Part shown: in pieces, positions 1 to 8,984 of the stretch
Numbering within the stretch: the stretch's first letter is position 1
Layout: every line of letters starts with the position of its first letter
Position numbers and translations under genes: made by a program
Notes under the pieces: model-generated
Databases searched by the model: none
Seen by the model: only the letters and a program-made list of their open reading frames with translations
What the model was told of the DNA's origin: nothing
Source of the DNA: Ralstonia pickettii
GTDB lineage: Bacteria > Pseudomonadota > Gammaproteobacteria > Burkholderiales > Burkholderiaceae
Length of the DNA stretch: 64,000 bases
Assembly: GCF_030582395.1 (NCBI RefSeq)
Contig: NZ_CP104383.1
Location: 62,001-126,000 of the forward strand
Direction: 5' to 3'

Positions 1-1
1 C

Positions 2-1027
2 TACCTCATGAATGGCGTGACGCCAGCGGGGAATTGGACCGGTCTATTTTCTCCAGGCCAGACGGTACGGTTGCGCTTCATCAACGGCGCCGGCAACACG
101 TTCTATGACGTTCGCGTTCCGGGCTTGAAGATGAAGGTAGTGCAGGTTGACGGACAGGATATCGAACCGGTGTCGGTCGATGAGTTCCGCTTTGGCCCTG
201 GCGAGACCTGCGACGTAGTGGTCTCTCCGACGGATGAGGCCCACACAGTGTTCGCGCAGACGATGGACCGGACCGGATATGCCCGGGGCACTCTGGCCGT
301 GCGCCAGGGCGTGCAAGCCCCTGTGCCAGCGGTCGACAAGGCTGAATGGCTGACGATGGCGGATATGATGGGCGACATGGGAGGCATGTCTGGCATGTCT
401 GGCATGTCTGGCATGTCTGGCATGGACCATGGCGGCATGGCAATGGCTCACAGCCAGCATGGAGCGATGCCGGGCAATGCCGCAAACTCCTTGAAGGTGC
501 CGAGCAAGAAAGCCCGTCATGCGCGTACAGAGTACGGTCCCAGCACCGACATGCATGTCGATATGGCGCGGACCAACCTCGACGATCCCGGCATAGGGCT
601 GCGCAACAATGGGCGACGTGTGCTGGTCCTGCAGGACATGCATACGATCGGCGGCCCTATGGACGCCCGCAGCCCTCAGCGCGAGGTGGAGTTACATCTG
701 ACCGGCAATATGGAGCGCTACGCGTGGTCGCTCGACGGAGTGGAGTTCGGCAAATCGACCCCCGTTCATTTTCGCTATGGGGAACGTCTTCGCGTCATTC
801 TTCACAACGATACGATGATGACGCACCCGATGCACATGCATGGGATGTGGAGCGAACTTGAGGCGCCGGACGGCACATTCTTGGCGCGCCGACACACGAT
901 TCCGGTGCAGCCCGCGCAGCGCATTAGCTTCCTTGTCACGGCTGACGCTCTTGGCCGATGGGCTTGGCACTGCCATCTCATGCTTCATATGGATGCAGGT
1001 ATGTTCCGTGAAGTGATCGTCGCCTAA
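2..1027 (+). CDS. copA: CopA multicopper oxidase, C-terminal part (5' end outside window)
   Basis: The reading frame is open from base 2, so the start lies upstream of the window. The visible 341 residues hold the second and third cupredoxin domains of a periplasmic multicopper oxidase that oxidises Cu(I). The final domain shows the type 1/trinuclear copper ligands as HPMHMHG and, near the end, HCHLMLHMDAGM. Between the domains is a methionine-rich insert with repeated GMS units and HG-M segments (about residues 115-155), as in CopA/PcoA proteins of copper-resistant bacteria. It is followed 19 bases later by copB, then copC and copD, the usual order. The identification is firm; only the N-terminus is missing. 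Confidence 0.96.
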   Translation, partial: YLMNGVTPAGNWTGLFSPGQTVRLRFINGAGNTFYDVRVPGLKMKVVQVDGQDIEPVSVDEFRFGPGETCDVVVSPTDEAHTVFAQTMDRTGYARGTLAVRQGVQAPVPAVDKAEWLTMADMMGDMGGMSGMSGMSGMSGMDHGGMAMAHSQHGAMPGNAANSLKVPSKKARHARTEYGPSTDMHVDMARTNLDDPGIGLRNNGRRVLVLQDMHTIGGPMDARSPQREVELHLTGNMERYAWSLDGVEFGKSTPVHFRYGERLRVILHNDTMMTHPMHMHGMWSELEAPDGTFLARRHTIPVQPAQRISFLVTADALGRWAWHCHLMLHMDAGMFREVIVA

Positions 1028-1046
1028 GCCCGGATCGACAAGTCAA

Positions 1047-2192
1047 ATGACCACGCATAAGCACGTTAAGACAGCACTGGCAGTTGCCTTGGCCCTTGTC
1101 AGCATCAGCGCCGCATCTGCACAGGAATCTACAGCGACCTACGACACCATGGCGCCAAGCTCGGGCGCCGACACTCAGCCAGCAGCCCGCGGCTCGATGC
1201 AGGGCATGGACCACGGCTCGATGCAGGGCATGGATCAGGGCTCGATGCAGGGCATGGATCAGGGCTCGATGCAGGGCATGGATCAGGGCTCGATGCAGGG
1301 CATGGACCACGGCTCGATGCAGGGCATGGACCACGGCTCGATGCAGGGCATGGACCACGGCTCGATGCAGGGCATGGATCAGGGCTCGATGCAGGGCATG
1401 GACCACGGCTCGATGCAGGGCATGGACCATGGCTCGATGCAAATGCAAGGCGGCTCGGCGCCACCTGATGCACGGGATCCGAATGCATACTCGGGTGGAT
1501 ATCAACTGGGTGTTGGCAAGTACGCGCTGAGCAACACCCGCCAACTCATGATGGCCGATGAACACAATTTCGGATCGTTCTTAATTGATCGCCTGGAGTG
1601 GGTGCGGGGGCCCAACTCCAATGCCGCGTCTTATGAGGCCCAAGCGTGGTACGGAAGCACTTACAACAAGGTCGTACTGAAGGCGGAAGGCGATGTGAAA
1701 AAAGGTCGACTCGAGGAGGCGCGCACCGAGTTGCTATGGGGACATGCGATCACGACGTTCTGGGACACCCAGCTTGGGATCCGGAACGACGTCGGATCGG
1801 GACGTCCGGCGCGGAACTGGGCGGCTTTCGGCGTGCAAGGCCTAGCGCCATATTGGTTCAACATCCAGGCCACCGCATACGTCGGTAATAGCGGTCGCAC
1901 CGCGCTGCGACTGTCCACGGAGTATGAATTGCTGCTGAGCCAGCGTCTCATTCTACAACCACGCGTGGAAGCCAACTTCTATGGGAAAAATGATCCGGCT
2001 CTGGAGATAGGCAGCGGTCTGTCCAGCGCTAGCGTCGGCCTGCGTTTGCGTTACGAATTCAGCCGGCAGTTCGCGCCTTACATCGGCGTCGAGCGGTACC
2101 AGACTTTTGGCAACACCGCCAACATGATTCGGGCCGATGGCGGCCGAAGCGGTGAGACCCGATTTGTGGCGGGCCTGCGCGTTTGGTACTAA
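1047..2192 (+). CDS. copB: CopB outer-membrane copper resistance protein
   Basis: A protein of 381 residues with a signal peptide (about residues 1-25, ending ASAQ). The segment around residues 49-132 is almost entirely an octapeptide repeat of the form GSMQGMDH/Q, which is rich in Met and His and is likely to bind copper. The C-terminal 240 residues have the alternating pattern of an outer-membrane beta-barrel and end in aromatic WY, typical of CopB/PcoB. These proteins bind copper at the cell surface and work with CopA. The repeat block is longer and more regular than in most homologues I know of. It lies directly between copA and copC in the same operon. Confidence 0.95.
   Translation: MTTHKHVKTALAVALALVSISAASAQESTATYDTMAPSSGADTQPAARGSMQGMDHGSMQGMDQGSMQGMDQGSMQGMDQGSMQGMDHGSMQGMDHGSMQGMDHGSMQGMDQGSMQGMDHGSMQGMDHGSMQMQGGSAPPDARDPNAYSGGYQLGVGKYALSNTRQLMMADEHNFGSFLIDRLEWVRGPNSNAASYEAQAWYGSTYNKVVLKAEGDVKKGRLEEARTELLWGHAITTFWDTQLGIRNDVGSGRPARNWAAFGVQGLAPYWFNIQATAYVGNSGRTALRLSTEYELLLSQRLILQPRVEANFYGKNDPALEIGSGLSSASVGLRLRYEFSRQFAPYIGVERYQTFGNTANMIRADGGRSGETRFVAGLRVWY
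1191..1440 (+). repeat. 24-bp tandem repeat inside copB
   Basis: Ten full copies of a 24-base unit beginning ggctcgatgcagggcatg, plus a partial eleventh, encode the GSMQGMD(H/Q) octapeptides. Copies differ almost only at the last codon: cac or cat gives His and cag gives Gln. The near-identity of the DNA, not just of the protein, points to recent expansion by slippage or recombination. Confidence 0.97.
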
Positions 2193-2226
2193 CCGTTCTC
2201 TTTTTACATCACCAGGAGGTATTGAC

Positions 2227-2613
2227 ATGTTGAACAATCGTTACATCGCAAGCATTGCGGTCGCGGCATCGGCCATTTTCGCCAGCACGGCCGCATTCGC
2301 CCATCCTAAGCTGCTGTCTTCGACGCCTGCCGACAAAGCGGAGGTCGCCGCGCCGGCAAAGATCGAACTCAAGTTCTCGGAAAATCTCTCGACGCAATTC
2401 TCGGGAGCAAATCTCGTTATGACTGAGATGCCTGGCATGTCCGGTCATGACGCCATGAAAGTCGCCGCGAAAGTCGCTGCCGGCGATGACCCCAAGACGA
2501 TGGTGATCACGCCCGCACAGCCGCTGATGACGGGTACGTACAAGGTCGAATGGCGTGCTGTCTCGTCGGATACGCACCCGATGTCGGGGAACTTCTCGTT
2601 CAAGGTGAAGTAA
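2227..2613 (+). CDS. copC: CopC periplasmic copper-binding protein
   Basis: A protein of 128 residues. The ATG at 2227 is chosen because it follows a strong ribosome binding site (aggaggt, 7 bases upstream) and opens a clean signal peptide ending AFA; the frame is open further upstream but without such a site. The mature protein begins with HPKLL, where the first His is the Cu(II) ligand in this family. It contains a Met-rich loop (MTEMPGMSGHDAM) and the late SSDTHPMSG ligand motif. CopC carries copper in the periplasm and passes it to CopD, which follows 4 bases downstream. Confidence 0.97.
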   Translation: MLNNRYIASIAVAASAIFASTAAFAHPKLLSSTPADKAEVAAPAKIELKFSENLSTQFSGANLVMTEMPGMSGHDAMKVAAKVAAGDDPKTMVITPAQPLMTGTYKVEWRAVSSDTHPMSGNFSFKVK

Positions 2614-2617
2614 GGTT

Positions 2618-3547
2618 ATGGCAGACGATTGGCTCAATATCGCCCTGCGCTTTGCGCTATACGTGGATCTGACGATCCTGTTTGGAGTCTCGTTATTCGG
2701 TGCCTACGCTCTGCGCCCCGACCATCGAAGCTCGGCGATTGCGCGCCGGTATGTCTGCGCTATTGGTGTCGCCGCAGCTTCCGGCATCGTGCTGTCGCTT
2801 TGGAGTATCGTAGTGACGGCCAAAGCGATGACGGGAGCCGCCAAATATGCGGAGTTGACCAGCCACGTCTTCGGCATGATGCTGAGTAGCACCGCGGTTG
2901 GCATTGGGTGGATGGTGCGCATCGCGGCGCTGGCTGCTTGTTTAATCATCGCCATGTGTGTGCGTAGGCGACAGACTCTGCCTTTTAGTATTTTTGCCGT
3001 ATTAGGGGCGGTAGCGCTGGCAACAGTGGCCTGGGCGGGGCATGGCGCGATGGACGATGGTTCGCGTGGATACGTTCACATCACCGCCGACATCGCCCAC
3101 TTGTTAGCTGCGGGCGCATGGGTTGGATCGCTGACAGCGTTTGTGTTGCTTGCGCGGACACCACAGGCGGCTTCATTGGAGTCGGTGGAAATCCTCAACC
3201 ATACGTCCAACGGCTTCGCCCGTCTTGGGACGTTGATTGTTGCCACGCTGCTTGCAACAGGCGTCGTCAACTATCTGTTGATTGTGGGCCCGACAATCGA
3301 CGGATTGGCAACTTCGGCATACGGCGTCCTGTTGTTGGCCAAGTTGGCAATGTTCGGGCTCATGCTCGGGCTGGCGTCGGCGAATCGTTATCTGTTGAGT
3401 CCTCAACTTGAAATCGCTATGCGCAGCGGCGATCACGCTGGCGCGGTCATGACATTGCGCCGGAGTCTGATCACGGAGGCCAGCCTTGCCGTGATAATAC
3501 TGGCTCTGGTTGCTTGGCTGGGTGTGCTTTCTCCGCCCGGGACCTAA
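2618..3547 (+). CDS. copD: CopD inner-membrane copper transport protein
   Basis: A protein of 309 residues made of about eight hydrophobic helices, matching the CopD/PcoD family in length and in its conserved residues (for example the HxxADxxHLLAAGAWVGSL segment around residues 160-175). It is thought to move copper from CopC into the cytoplasm. It starts 4 bases after copC, so the two are almost certainly co-translated. The sequence ends with a short Pro/Gly tail just before copG. Confidence 0.95.
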   Translation: MADDWLNIALRFALYVDLTILFGVSLFGAYALRPDHRSSAIARRYVCAIGVAAASGIVLSLWSIVVTAKAMTGAAKYAELTSHVFGMMLSSTAVGIGWMVRIAALAACLIIAMCVRRRQTLPFSIFAVLGAVALATVAWAGHGAMDDGSRGYVHITADIAHLLAAGAWVGSLTAFVLLARTPQAASLESVEILNHTSNGFARLGTLIVATLLATGVVNYLLIVGPTIDGLATSAYGVLLLAKLAMFGLMLGLASANRYLLSPQLEIAMRSGDHAGAVMTLRRSLITEASLAVIILALVAWLGVLSPPGT

Positions 3548-3579
3548 TTCCGGCATTTTTGTGTAGCCTTACACGCGTC

Positions 3580-4068
3580 ATGACAACACCGTTGAGCTCG
3601 CAACCTATATCCACGTCTAGGCGATCCCTGGTCGTCGGCCTGGCTCTCTTGCCTGCCATAGCTTTGGCGCAGAAGTCTGAACCTAAGCCTACAGTCCAGG
3701 TTTGGAAGACGCCGGGTTGTGGATGCTGCAAGGATTGGTTGTCCCACCTGCGGGACAACGGATTCGATGTAGTCGCACATGACGTCGAGGACACCGTCGA
3801 GGCACGGCGCACCGCAGGCATTCCCGATCGCTATGCTTCGTGCCATACGGCCGCCGTGCAGGGCTACGCCTTGGAAGGCCATGTGCCCGCGCGCGAAGTC
3901 AGGCGCCTGCTGCGGGAGCGCCCTAAGGCAATCGGGCTGGCGGTCCCCAGCATGCCCATCGGCGCACCTGGCATGGACGGTCCGGCGTACGGTAATCGAC
4001 GTATGCCGCACAGCGTGTTGCTGATCGGTTTGGATGGAACATCCACCGTGTTCCAAGCGTACAGTTGA
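3580..4068 (+). CDS. copG: CopG-type DUF411 copper protein
   Basis: A protein of 162 residues. The ATG at 3580 starts a signal-like segment with a twin-arginine-like SRRSLVVGLALLPAIALA, so it is probably exported. The core carries the DUF411 motif WKTPGCGCCKDWL followed by YASCHTA, the cysteine set that binds a copper cluster in CopG, and a late Met/Gly-rich loop (MPIGAPGMDG). Members accompany cop operons and are thought to be copper oxidoreductases or stores. The gene follows copD by 32 bases on the same strand. Confidence 0.9.
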   Translation: MTTPLSSQPISTSRRSLVVGLALLPAIALAQKSEPKPTVQVWKTPGCGCCKDWLSHLRDNGFDVVAHDVEDTVEARRTAGIPDRYASCHTAAVQGYALEGHVPAREVRRLLRERPKAIGLAVPSMPIGAPGMDGPAYGNRRMPHSVLLIGLDGTSTVFQAYS

Positions 4069-4186
4069 ACCAACAGAAGAAGACGTTGGCCGTGAAAGCG
4101 ACGGGTTCACCAGGTATGTCGCCAACGAATCTGGCGATACGCTGGCGTAATAGCTGGTTGGCTCAGCGAAAGTGATCGTGAGGAAC

Positions 4187-4369
4187 ATGTCGGTGGCCGA
4201 CTTGCCCGCAGGCGTGCGGACAGCAATGGCTCTCGTTTTCGTCACATGGATTGTTCTTCTGGCGGGTTTCGCCTGGTATCTGCGCCGCAAACATGGCGAA
4301 AAACGGCTCGCAAATGCGCGTGCCGCTATTTGTGGCTGCCGTAATAAGAAATCACGTCGAAGCGCTTAG
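4187..4369 (+). CDS. small single-span membrane protein, unknown
   Basis: About 60 residues (the frame can also open at a GTG at 4172). It has one clear membrane helix (TAMALVFVTWIVLLAGFAWYL) followed by a basic tail (RRKHGEKR...NKKSRRSA), giving a cytoplasmic positive end. I do not recognise a family. It sits just downstream of copG on the same strand and could be a small partner in copper export, but a chance frame is possible. Confidence 0.4.
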   Translation: MSVADLPAGVRTAMALVFVTWIVLLAGFAWYLRRKHGEKRLANARAAICGCRNKKSRRSA

Positions 4370-4462
4370 CGGCGAAGCTGTAGGAAACCCAAGAGTTGCC
4401 GTGGCTCCCAGGTTGCCTCGCGTCATGCACAGCCCTGCATTCGCGGTGTCTCTCGCTGCTGA

Positions 4463-5728
4463 CTACAGCGTTCGAGCGATGGCTTCGATCGGCTTGATCC
4501 CCACACCAAAACGAGCAATGCTATCTCGGTGTTCGGAGAGGCCTGTGTAGGGAACATAACGAATGCCGAGTTCTGCAACCTGTCGGAAAGCGGGACGTGC
4601 CAGTTGGGTACGCACGTCTGCCTCTCTGGAATCTGGGGCCACCAGGAATAGGTGTTTTCTTGTCGCTTGCTCCGTGCCCAACGCCAAGTCCAACAGTCGT
4701 ACTATGCCCGAGTAGATGGACGTGCTATGTTCGACCTCGAAGGCAGCCTCCACCTCCAGCGAGACAGCGTTCAGCCAGACGACATCGATGAGAGGTACGG
4801 TGTCAGCGCCTGAAACCAAAAGTGAATTCGGCAATGTCGTCAAGCAGCCATCGCTAAGCATGCCGCCACTGTAGGGGCGGCTGCGGTCGTTGGTCGCCAC
4901 CCAAACCGCGAAGCCCAACGCCCTGCCAAGATCGCGCAACCAGCCTTGCACCTCTGTATGGGATGCATCGTCGGTTCGGCCTGCCTGAAGTTGCTTGGCG
5001 AAAGAGGCAGCTTCCTCGCGGGCCTTGGTCAGATCCTTCTCCCACGCAGCGATCACGGCGGCGCCCCCCTCTCGCGGCGGAGCCGAATAGCGCTCCATGC
5101 CGATATCGAACAGCAGTCCGGCAATCGCACCCAGATCATTGGAAAGCAGGTCGCGGTAGCGTCCATTCAGGGACCGCACGCCCTCGCGCATGGCCAGGTA
5201 GTGGTCCCATTTGCCGAGCTTGACACGAGAACCAGTCAGCGCGTTGTATCCGTTGACGATCGCAGTGTTGAAGGGAACCGCCAAAGTTGGGTGGATGAAG
5301 TACAGCAGGTTGGCAGCGGCCGGGCCCAGCCCCTTGATGCCGTGCTGGTTCAACTGCTGAACCGCATGAACTAGCTCGTGCTCGGTGTTGCAGCAATTGC
5401 AGGTATGCAGCATCCTGGCGAACGCTCGCTGATGATCTGGATTCTCGTAGATGTCCGGAATACGCAGCTTGGGTTTCCAGAGGAATGCGTGGTCCGCCCC
5501 CTTGAAGATTTGGCGCTGCTCGGCAATCGCAGAGACCACGGTTTCGAGAGAAGATCCGCGATAGGTGTTGCCAAATGTTCCGGTCTGGATCTCGCTGACC
5601 ACCTTACCAATGCCACGCCGAATGGAGCGAAAGTTCTTGAGGCGCTCGGGCCAGAGAAACCACGTCTGGTAAGTCCCGTCTCTGTCATGCTTCCATCGCT
5701 CAATGAGCGCTCTTGTTAAATCGGTCAT
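4463..5728 (-). CDS. putative HhH plus PD-(D/E)xK-like nuclease, orphan
   Basis: A protein of 421 residues from the ATG at 5728 (the frame extends to 5785 without a better start). The N-terminal third has a helix-hairpin-helix-like segment, GIKGLGPAAANLLYFIHP, then a mostly helical region. The C-terminal half carries LEVEAAFEVEHSTSIYSGI followed by a LFLVAPD strand, resembling the core of PD-(D/E)xK restriction endonucleases. It stands alone on the minus strand inside a copper cluster with no methylase beside it. A role in DNA cleavage or defence is inference; I do not recognise the exact family. Confidence 0.6.
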   Translation of the reverse strand: MTDLTRALIERWKHDRDGTYQTWFLWPERLKNFRSIRRGIGKVVSEIQTGTFGNTYRGSSLETVVSAIAEQRQIFKGADHAFLWKPKLRIPDIYENPDHQRAFARMLHTCNCCNTEHELVHAVQQLNQHGIKGLGPAAANLLYFIHPTLAVPFNTAIVNGYNALTGSRVKLGKWDHYLAMREGVRSLNGRYRDLLSNDLGAIAGLLFDIGMERYSAPPREGGAAVIAAWEKDLTKAREEAASFAKQLQAGRTDDASHTEVQGWLRDLGRALGFAVWVATNDRSRPYSGGMLSDGCLTTLPNSLLVSGADTVPLIDVVWLNAVSLEVEAAFEVEHSTSIYSGIVRLLDLALGTEQATRKHLFLVAPDSREADVRTQLARPAFRQVAELGIRYVPYTGLSEHRDSIARFGVGIKPIEAIARTL

Positions 5729-5998
5729 GCAAAACCCACTGTTGTTGTCGTGGCACTGGTCGATCGGGGCAGTGCATGCGCGCATTTCCGATGCTGTTTC
5801 AATGTTGATTCGACCGAGTTAAAGCGGCCGAGTCACCGCTAATCTCCGCGTGCCACCCCCGAAAAAACGGGTAACCACATTGCGTTGAACTCGGTACTTG
5901 TTAACAAAACTGTAATCGCGGCGACAGGGCGTTGTCGTCGTCTGCAGTGTAAAATGCAACAGCATGGACGCATTTTCGGCGTTTGTGCGAAGCGCATC

Positions 5999-6343
5999 AT
6001 GAACCTAAAGCGGGCTCTCCAAAGTGCCCTCATGCTCTTGTTGCTAGGTTTTGCGTCTGGGTGCACATCCGTCGCTACGACGACAGCCCAGTTTGGGCAC
6101 CCAGCCGCAATTGCACATGCGAGCCGGACAATTACTTTGACTCCACGCATCAGATACGTACATGTGTACGTTGGTGAAACTGTTGCTTTCCAGATTGGGG
6201 AAAAGAAAATTGGCTGGATGTTCACGGCACCAACGATCGGAGGTGGACAGCCAATCGATATGAGCTCAATCTTTCCTGATATTCCTGAGGCCAAGGGCAT
6301 CGTGATTTTTATTGAGCGGAGCAATCTTTACAGGGCAGGATGA
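5999..6343 (+). CDS. CzcE-family metal-binding lipoprotein
   Basis: A protein of 114 residues from the ATG at 5999, chosen because it gives a lipoprotein signal: MNLKRALQS... LLLGFASGC with Cys as the lipid site. The mature part has the pattern of the CzcE family (SRTITLTP...YVHVYVGETVAFQIG...), small periplasmic proteins that bind Cu(II). Its position between cop genes and copI fits a role in periplasmic copper handling. The family call rests on this motif alone. Confidence 0.7.
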   Translation: MNLKRALQSALMLLLLGFASGCTSVATTTAQFGHPAAIAHASRTITLTPRIRYVHVYVGETVAFQIGEKKIGWMFTAPTIGGGQPIDMSSIFPDIPEAKGIVIFIERSNLYRAG

Positions 6344-6491
6344 TCGGGCGTGATGGGGATACGAAGTGCCGCAGTACGGCGCGCGACCACAACCTCCGCT
6401 TCACGTGGATCCCATTCATGGGATGATCACCGATCGTAGCTTGACGACAGCGAGACCTCGATTGACGAATATCGAAGGTTGTGGCCTTCTC

Positions 6492-6971
6492 CTATTTGAC
6501 CACAATCTTTCCGATCATTCCGGCTTCGTAATGCCCCGGTACCAGGCAAGCAAAGTCAATAATGCCGGGTTCACCGAATCGCCAGATGATTGCTCCCTGC
6601 TGGCCAGGCTCGAGCGAGAGATGTTTTCCAGTAGTGTGGTCCATCTCCGGCATCTTGCGCATCATCTCGACATGCTCTTTTAAGTCGGCGGCGGTGCCGA
6701 TCACCATTTCATGGTGTACCTTGCCAAGGTTCTTGACAACGAAACGCACGGTCTCGCCCACTTTGACGGTGAGCGTGATCGGTTGGAAACGCATGTCATC
6801 GCTCATGGTCACACTGATGGTACGCGTCACCTTTCGAGGATCTCCGGGTTGGCCCGCTTTGGGTGCGGGCCCGCCGGAATTGGCGTCTAGGCCGGCGAGG
6901 TGATTCGCCGCACCCAAGGCGACTAAAGGCACAAAAATCAGTGCTGGGATGAAACGAGTGAAATTGTTCAT
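6492..6971 (-). CDS. copI: CopI-like periplasmic cupredoxin
   Basis: A protein of 159 residues starting at the ATG at 6971 with a signal peptide. The cupredoxin fold is shown by VGETVRFVVKNLGKVHHEMVIG and the C-terminal FACLVPGHYEAGM, giving the His, Cys, His and Met ligands of a blue/green copper site. Central Met/His residues (MRKMPEMDH) are typical of CopI. CopI proteins protect the periplasm from Cu(I). It is transcribed opposite to copABCD and may have its own promoter in the 6972-7364 gap. Confidence 0.9.
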   Translation of the reverse strand: MNNFTRFIPALIFVPLVALGAANHLAGLDANSGGPAPKAGQPGDPRKVTRTISVTMSDDMRFQPITLTVKVGETVRFVVKNLGKVHHEMVIGTAADLKEHVEMMRKMPEMDHTTGKHLSLEPGQQGAIIWRFGEPGIIDFACLVPGHYEAGMIGKIVVK

Positions 6972-7364
6972 AAGCCCCTCACTTTGGAAAACGATCCAGA
7001 AACGTGCCACGGCTCAACACCGCCGCCCAAGCGCGGGAGCCGTATGTCAAGGCAACGCCGTGCATCTGTCCGATAGCGCCGGCTACGCGACAAAGGCTCG
7101 GCCGATGGCATCAATAATAGATCGTGGAGACCTGATCCGTCGATCGAGGGCTATCCCATCAGAATCGCGTGCCCCCTTGGCAGCATCAGTCACATTGAGA
7201 CGCGTGGTGAAGCGACGCTCGCCAATTGCGTTCTCGAGGCAATCCGCTCGAGAAAGTGAAAGGTGCACAACGAAGACCGAGCATTTTTTTGGGCGGGGCA
7301 GCTAGGCGTGCAGATCCCGATCTTCAAGCTTGACCGTCGGCGGTGGACTGAAACGGAGCGAGTA
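6972..7364. other. intergenic stretch between copI and a lipoprotein gene
   Basis: No convincing gene in either direction. Short open frames here have no family resemblance and no ribosome binding sites. It must hold the promoters of the divergent genes on either side; I could not pick out a confident -35/-10 pair. Confidence 0.5.
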
Positions 7365-7772
7365 ATGCCAAGCAGCTCTGACGTAACTCTTAAAAGTGGG
7401 TATGCCTTGCGGGCGTGCAGCGCGCTGGCGCTGGCGGCCGTGGTCAGTGGTTGCACCACCGCTTATGAAGGCAAGTATGACTACGCCAAAGGTTGGCGGC
7501 CAGGTGTAATCATAAAAATCGGCACACCAACCGACCTGGCACCTTTGGAGGCAATGTGCTCGCTTGCGGAAATGAGTAGCACGGCACGCTTTGCTTATGT
7601 GCAGTTCATCTTTGGGCCGACCCATGGCAAGTTTTTCTACAGCGGCCCACAACAACGTCATGTCATCGTGCCGCTGCCGCAAGGTGGTGGGCTGCACGAA
7701 GGTGCGCGCGTCTACATAAATCTCCAGGATTGCGACCAAACAGCTGTTCCCGCATCCACCACTACTCGGTAG
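7365..7772 (+). CDS. hypothetical lipoprotein
   Basis: A protein of 135 residues. The ATG at 7365 is preceded by ggagcg and opens a lipoprotein signal with the lipobox VVSGC (Cys about residue 29). The mature part has a YEGKYDYAKGWRPG segment and no recognised catalytic motif. I do not recognise the family. It is the last gene of the copper segment before the mobile-element debris. Confidence 0.7.
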   Translation: MPSSSDVTLKSGYALRACSALALAAVVSGCTTAYEGKYDYAKGWRPGVIIKIGTPTDLAPLEAMCSLAEMSSTARFAYVQFIFGPTHGKFFYSGPQQRHVIVPLPQGGGLHEGARVYINLQDCDQTAVPASTTTR

Positions 7773-8087
7773 GCTGCGCACTCAATGGATAGCGTTGTCA
7801 GAACGAGTTGGGCCGGGTGAGCGGAATTTTTAGAGGCACAGCGAAATCTGGAGTATTAGGTCTGGGCTGCGTTCGTGCGCCCCCCTTCCATCCGGTACTA
7901 GCCGCAAGCCGCCGCGGCCAGTTGAACCGTCAGGCGGACCAGCAGGAGGCTGCCAGCGAAGGATGGATGCCGGCGGGTCATATGACGCAAGGGCTCCTCG
8001 AAGGTAAGCGCCCGGCGAACCCGTCTTGCCAGTTAGGTGACGCTGGGGTTCCAGCGATGCGGGGGCAGTTCGGCGATGTCGGACGCT

Positions 8088-8162
8088 TTGCCCACGACGA
8101 TCCGCTCCGTGGAGCTGGAACACTTGCTTGGCCAGATCAATGCCGAGGACTTCGATTCCCAT
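8088..8162 (-). pseudogene. IS110-family transposase, N-terminal scrap
   Basis: The first 25 codons (MGIEVLGIDLAKQVFQLHGADRRG) match the start of IS110/IS1111-type DEDD transposases. After this the frame no longer looks like the family, and bases 7773-8087 show only short unrelated open frames. It is an IS fragment with no function expected. Confidence 0.65.
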
Positions 8163-8285
8163 GACGGACCTCCCTCAAAACGAACGATCGAGCCCGTCAG
8201 TTTCCTCCGCGGGCGGCGTCGGGTCCATCTCGGTATTTTCTTACGGTTTCACGACGCTGACCCGTTGGGCCCGGCTGGAGCCGGC

Positions 8286-8313
8286 GGCATATTTACTGCG
8301 CAGTGAATATGCC
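8286..8313. repeat. 28-bp near-perfect palindrome (copy 1 of 3)
   Basis: A 28-base inverted repeat centred between 8299 and 8300, with core TTTACTGCGCAGTGAA; only one symmetric position pair mismatches. It lies just beyond the 3' end of a TnpT fragment. Nearly the same sequence recurs at 13379-13402 and 51687-51710, each beyond the 3' end of a tnpS or tnpT gene. It may be a recombinase or DNA-binding protein site; there is no U-tract to suggest a terminator. Confidence 0.85.
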
Positions 8314-8373
8314 GTTTGCGTCGAACTTTGGCGCTGGCAGCGCCTCCCGCGCTGACGCGCAGCGAGTCGCCCG

Positions 8374-8715
8374 TTACGCTGCCGGGCCGGCCATGCCGAG
8401 CTGCTTCCGGTAGTCGGTCAGCATGACTTGCTGCGCCTCGAGCGGCGCGGAGAGCTTGGCCAACTCTCCAATGGAGTTCTCGCGTTCCGTTCGCGCCGCC
8501 GCCAGTTCATCCGCTTGCGCCTGGACAGTGGCGGGCAGGGCATCACGCTCAGCTTCCATTCGGGTTCGATCAGAGCGCGTCTGGTCGAGTTCGAGTTGGG
8601 CTAATTCGCCGCGCGTCTCCAGCTCGCGAACGCGCTTTGTCGCGACCCCGGCTTCGGCGACCAGCCTCGCGCCATCCTTGTTCAACTGCGTGATCTCTCC
8701 CTGCTTGACGATCAA
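8374..8715 (-). pseudogene. tnpT: TnpT-like coiled-coil protein, C-terminal fragment
   Basis: 113 residues of coiled coil (IVKQGEITQLNKDGARLVAE ... EAQQVMLTDYRKQLG) that align with the last 110 residues of the complete protein at 50632-51624. The N-terminal DNA-binding part is missing: the fragment is joined to an IS3-type remnant at about 8720. It was probably the tnpT partner of the recombinase gene at 11612-13312, which points the other way. Confidence 0.8.
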
Positions 8716-8735
8716 CGACTGGTTGACCTCCCGGA

Positions 8736-8837
8736 TTGCTTGCCCGTCGCCTGCATCACCCGCTGGGCCAGTTCCGCCAGTGTCTTGTCTCCCATAAGCT
8801 CCGCCAGCGCGCCCTTCGTCTTAAAGGCTGCCCAGTG
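8736..8837 (-). pseudogene. IS3-family OrfA remnant
   Basis: About 34 codons read AFKTKGALAELMGDKTLAELAQ, the helix-turn-helix start of IS3-group OrfA transposases (compare the usual K-x-K-ALxALxGDKTxAELAQRF). No start, no OrfB and no ends are visible. It marks a breakpoint next to the TnpT fragment. Confidence 0.55.
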
Positions 8838-8984
8838 CGTTGGCTCGCTTCGTTTCTTCGTCTTCTGGAGCCCATCTGCCGGTCATTGTGGCTGGCTCAG
8901 GCCCCAGCTTCTCCACTGATCCGACTGTCCAAAGCTAGTGCCAAACTTGTAGGCCTGCCACAAAGCGGGTCTCGCCGCTTCGGT

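Noticed and set aside
44..643. Long minus-strand open frames opposite copA and copB with repeated His or Cys
   Set aside because: They mirror the Met/His repeats of copA and copB, have no ribosome sites and no family resemblance.
1191..1440. The regular 24-bp spacing looked at first like a CRISPR array
   Set aside because: The units are contiguous without spacers and are in frame in copB. No cas genes are present anywhere in the window.
8286..8313. Palindromes considered as intrinsic terminators
   Set aside because: The stem is AT-rich at its ends, has no loop and no U-tract, yet is conserved in sequence at three places, which fits a protein-binding site better.
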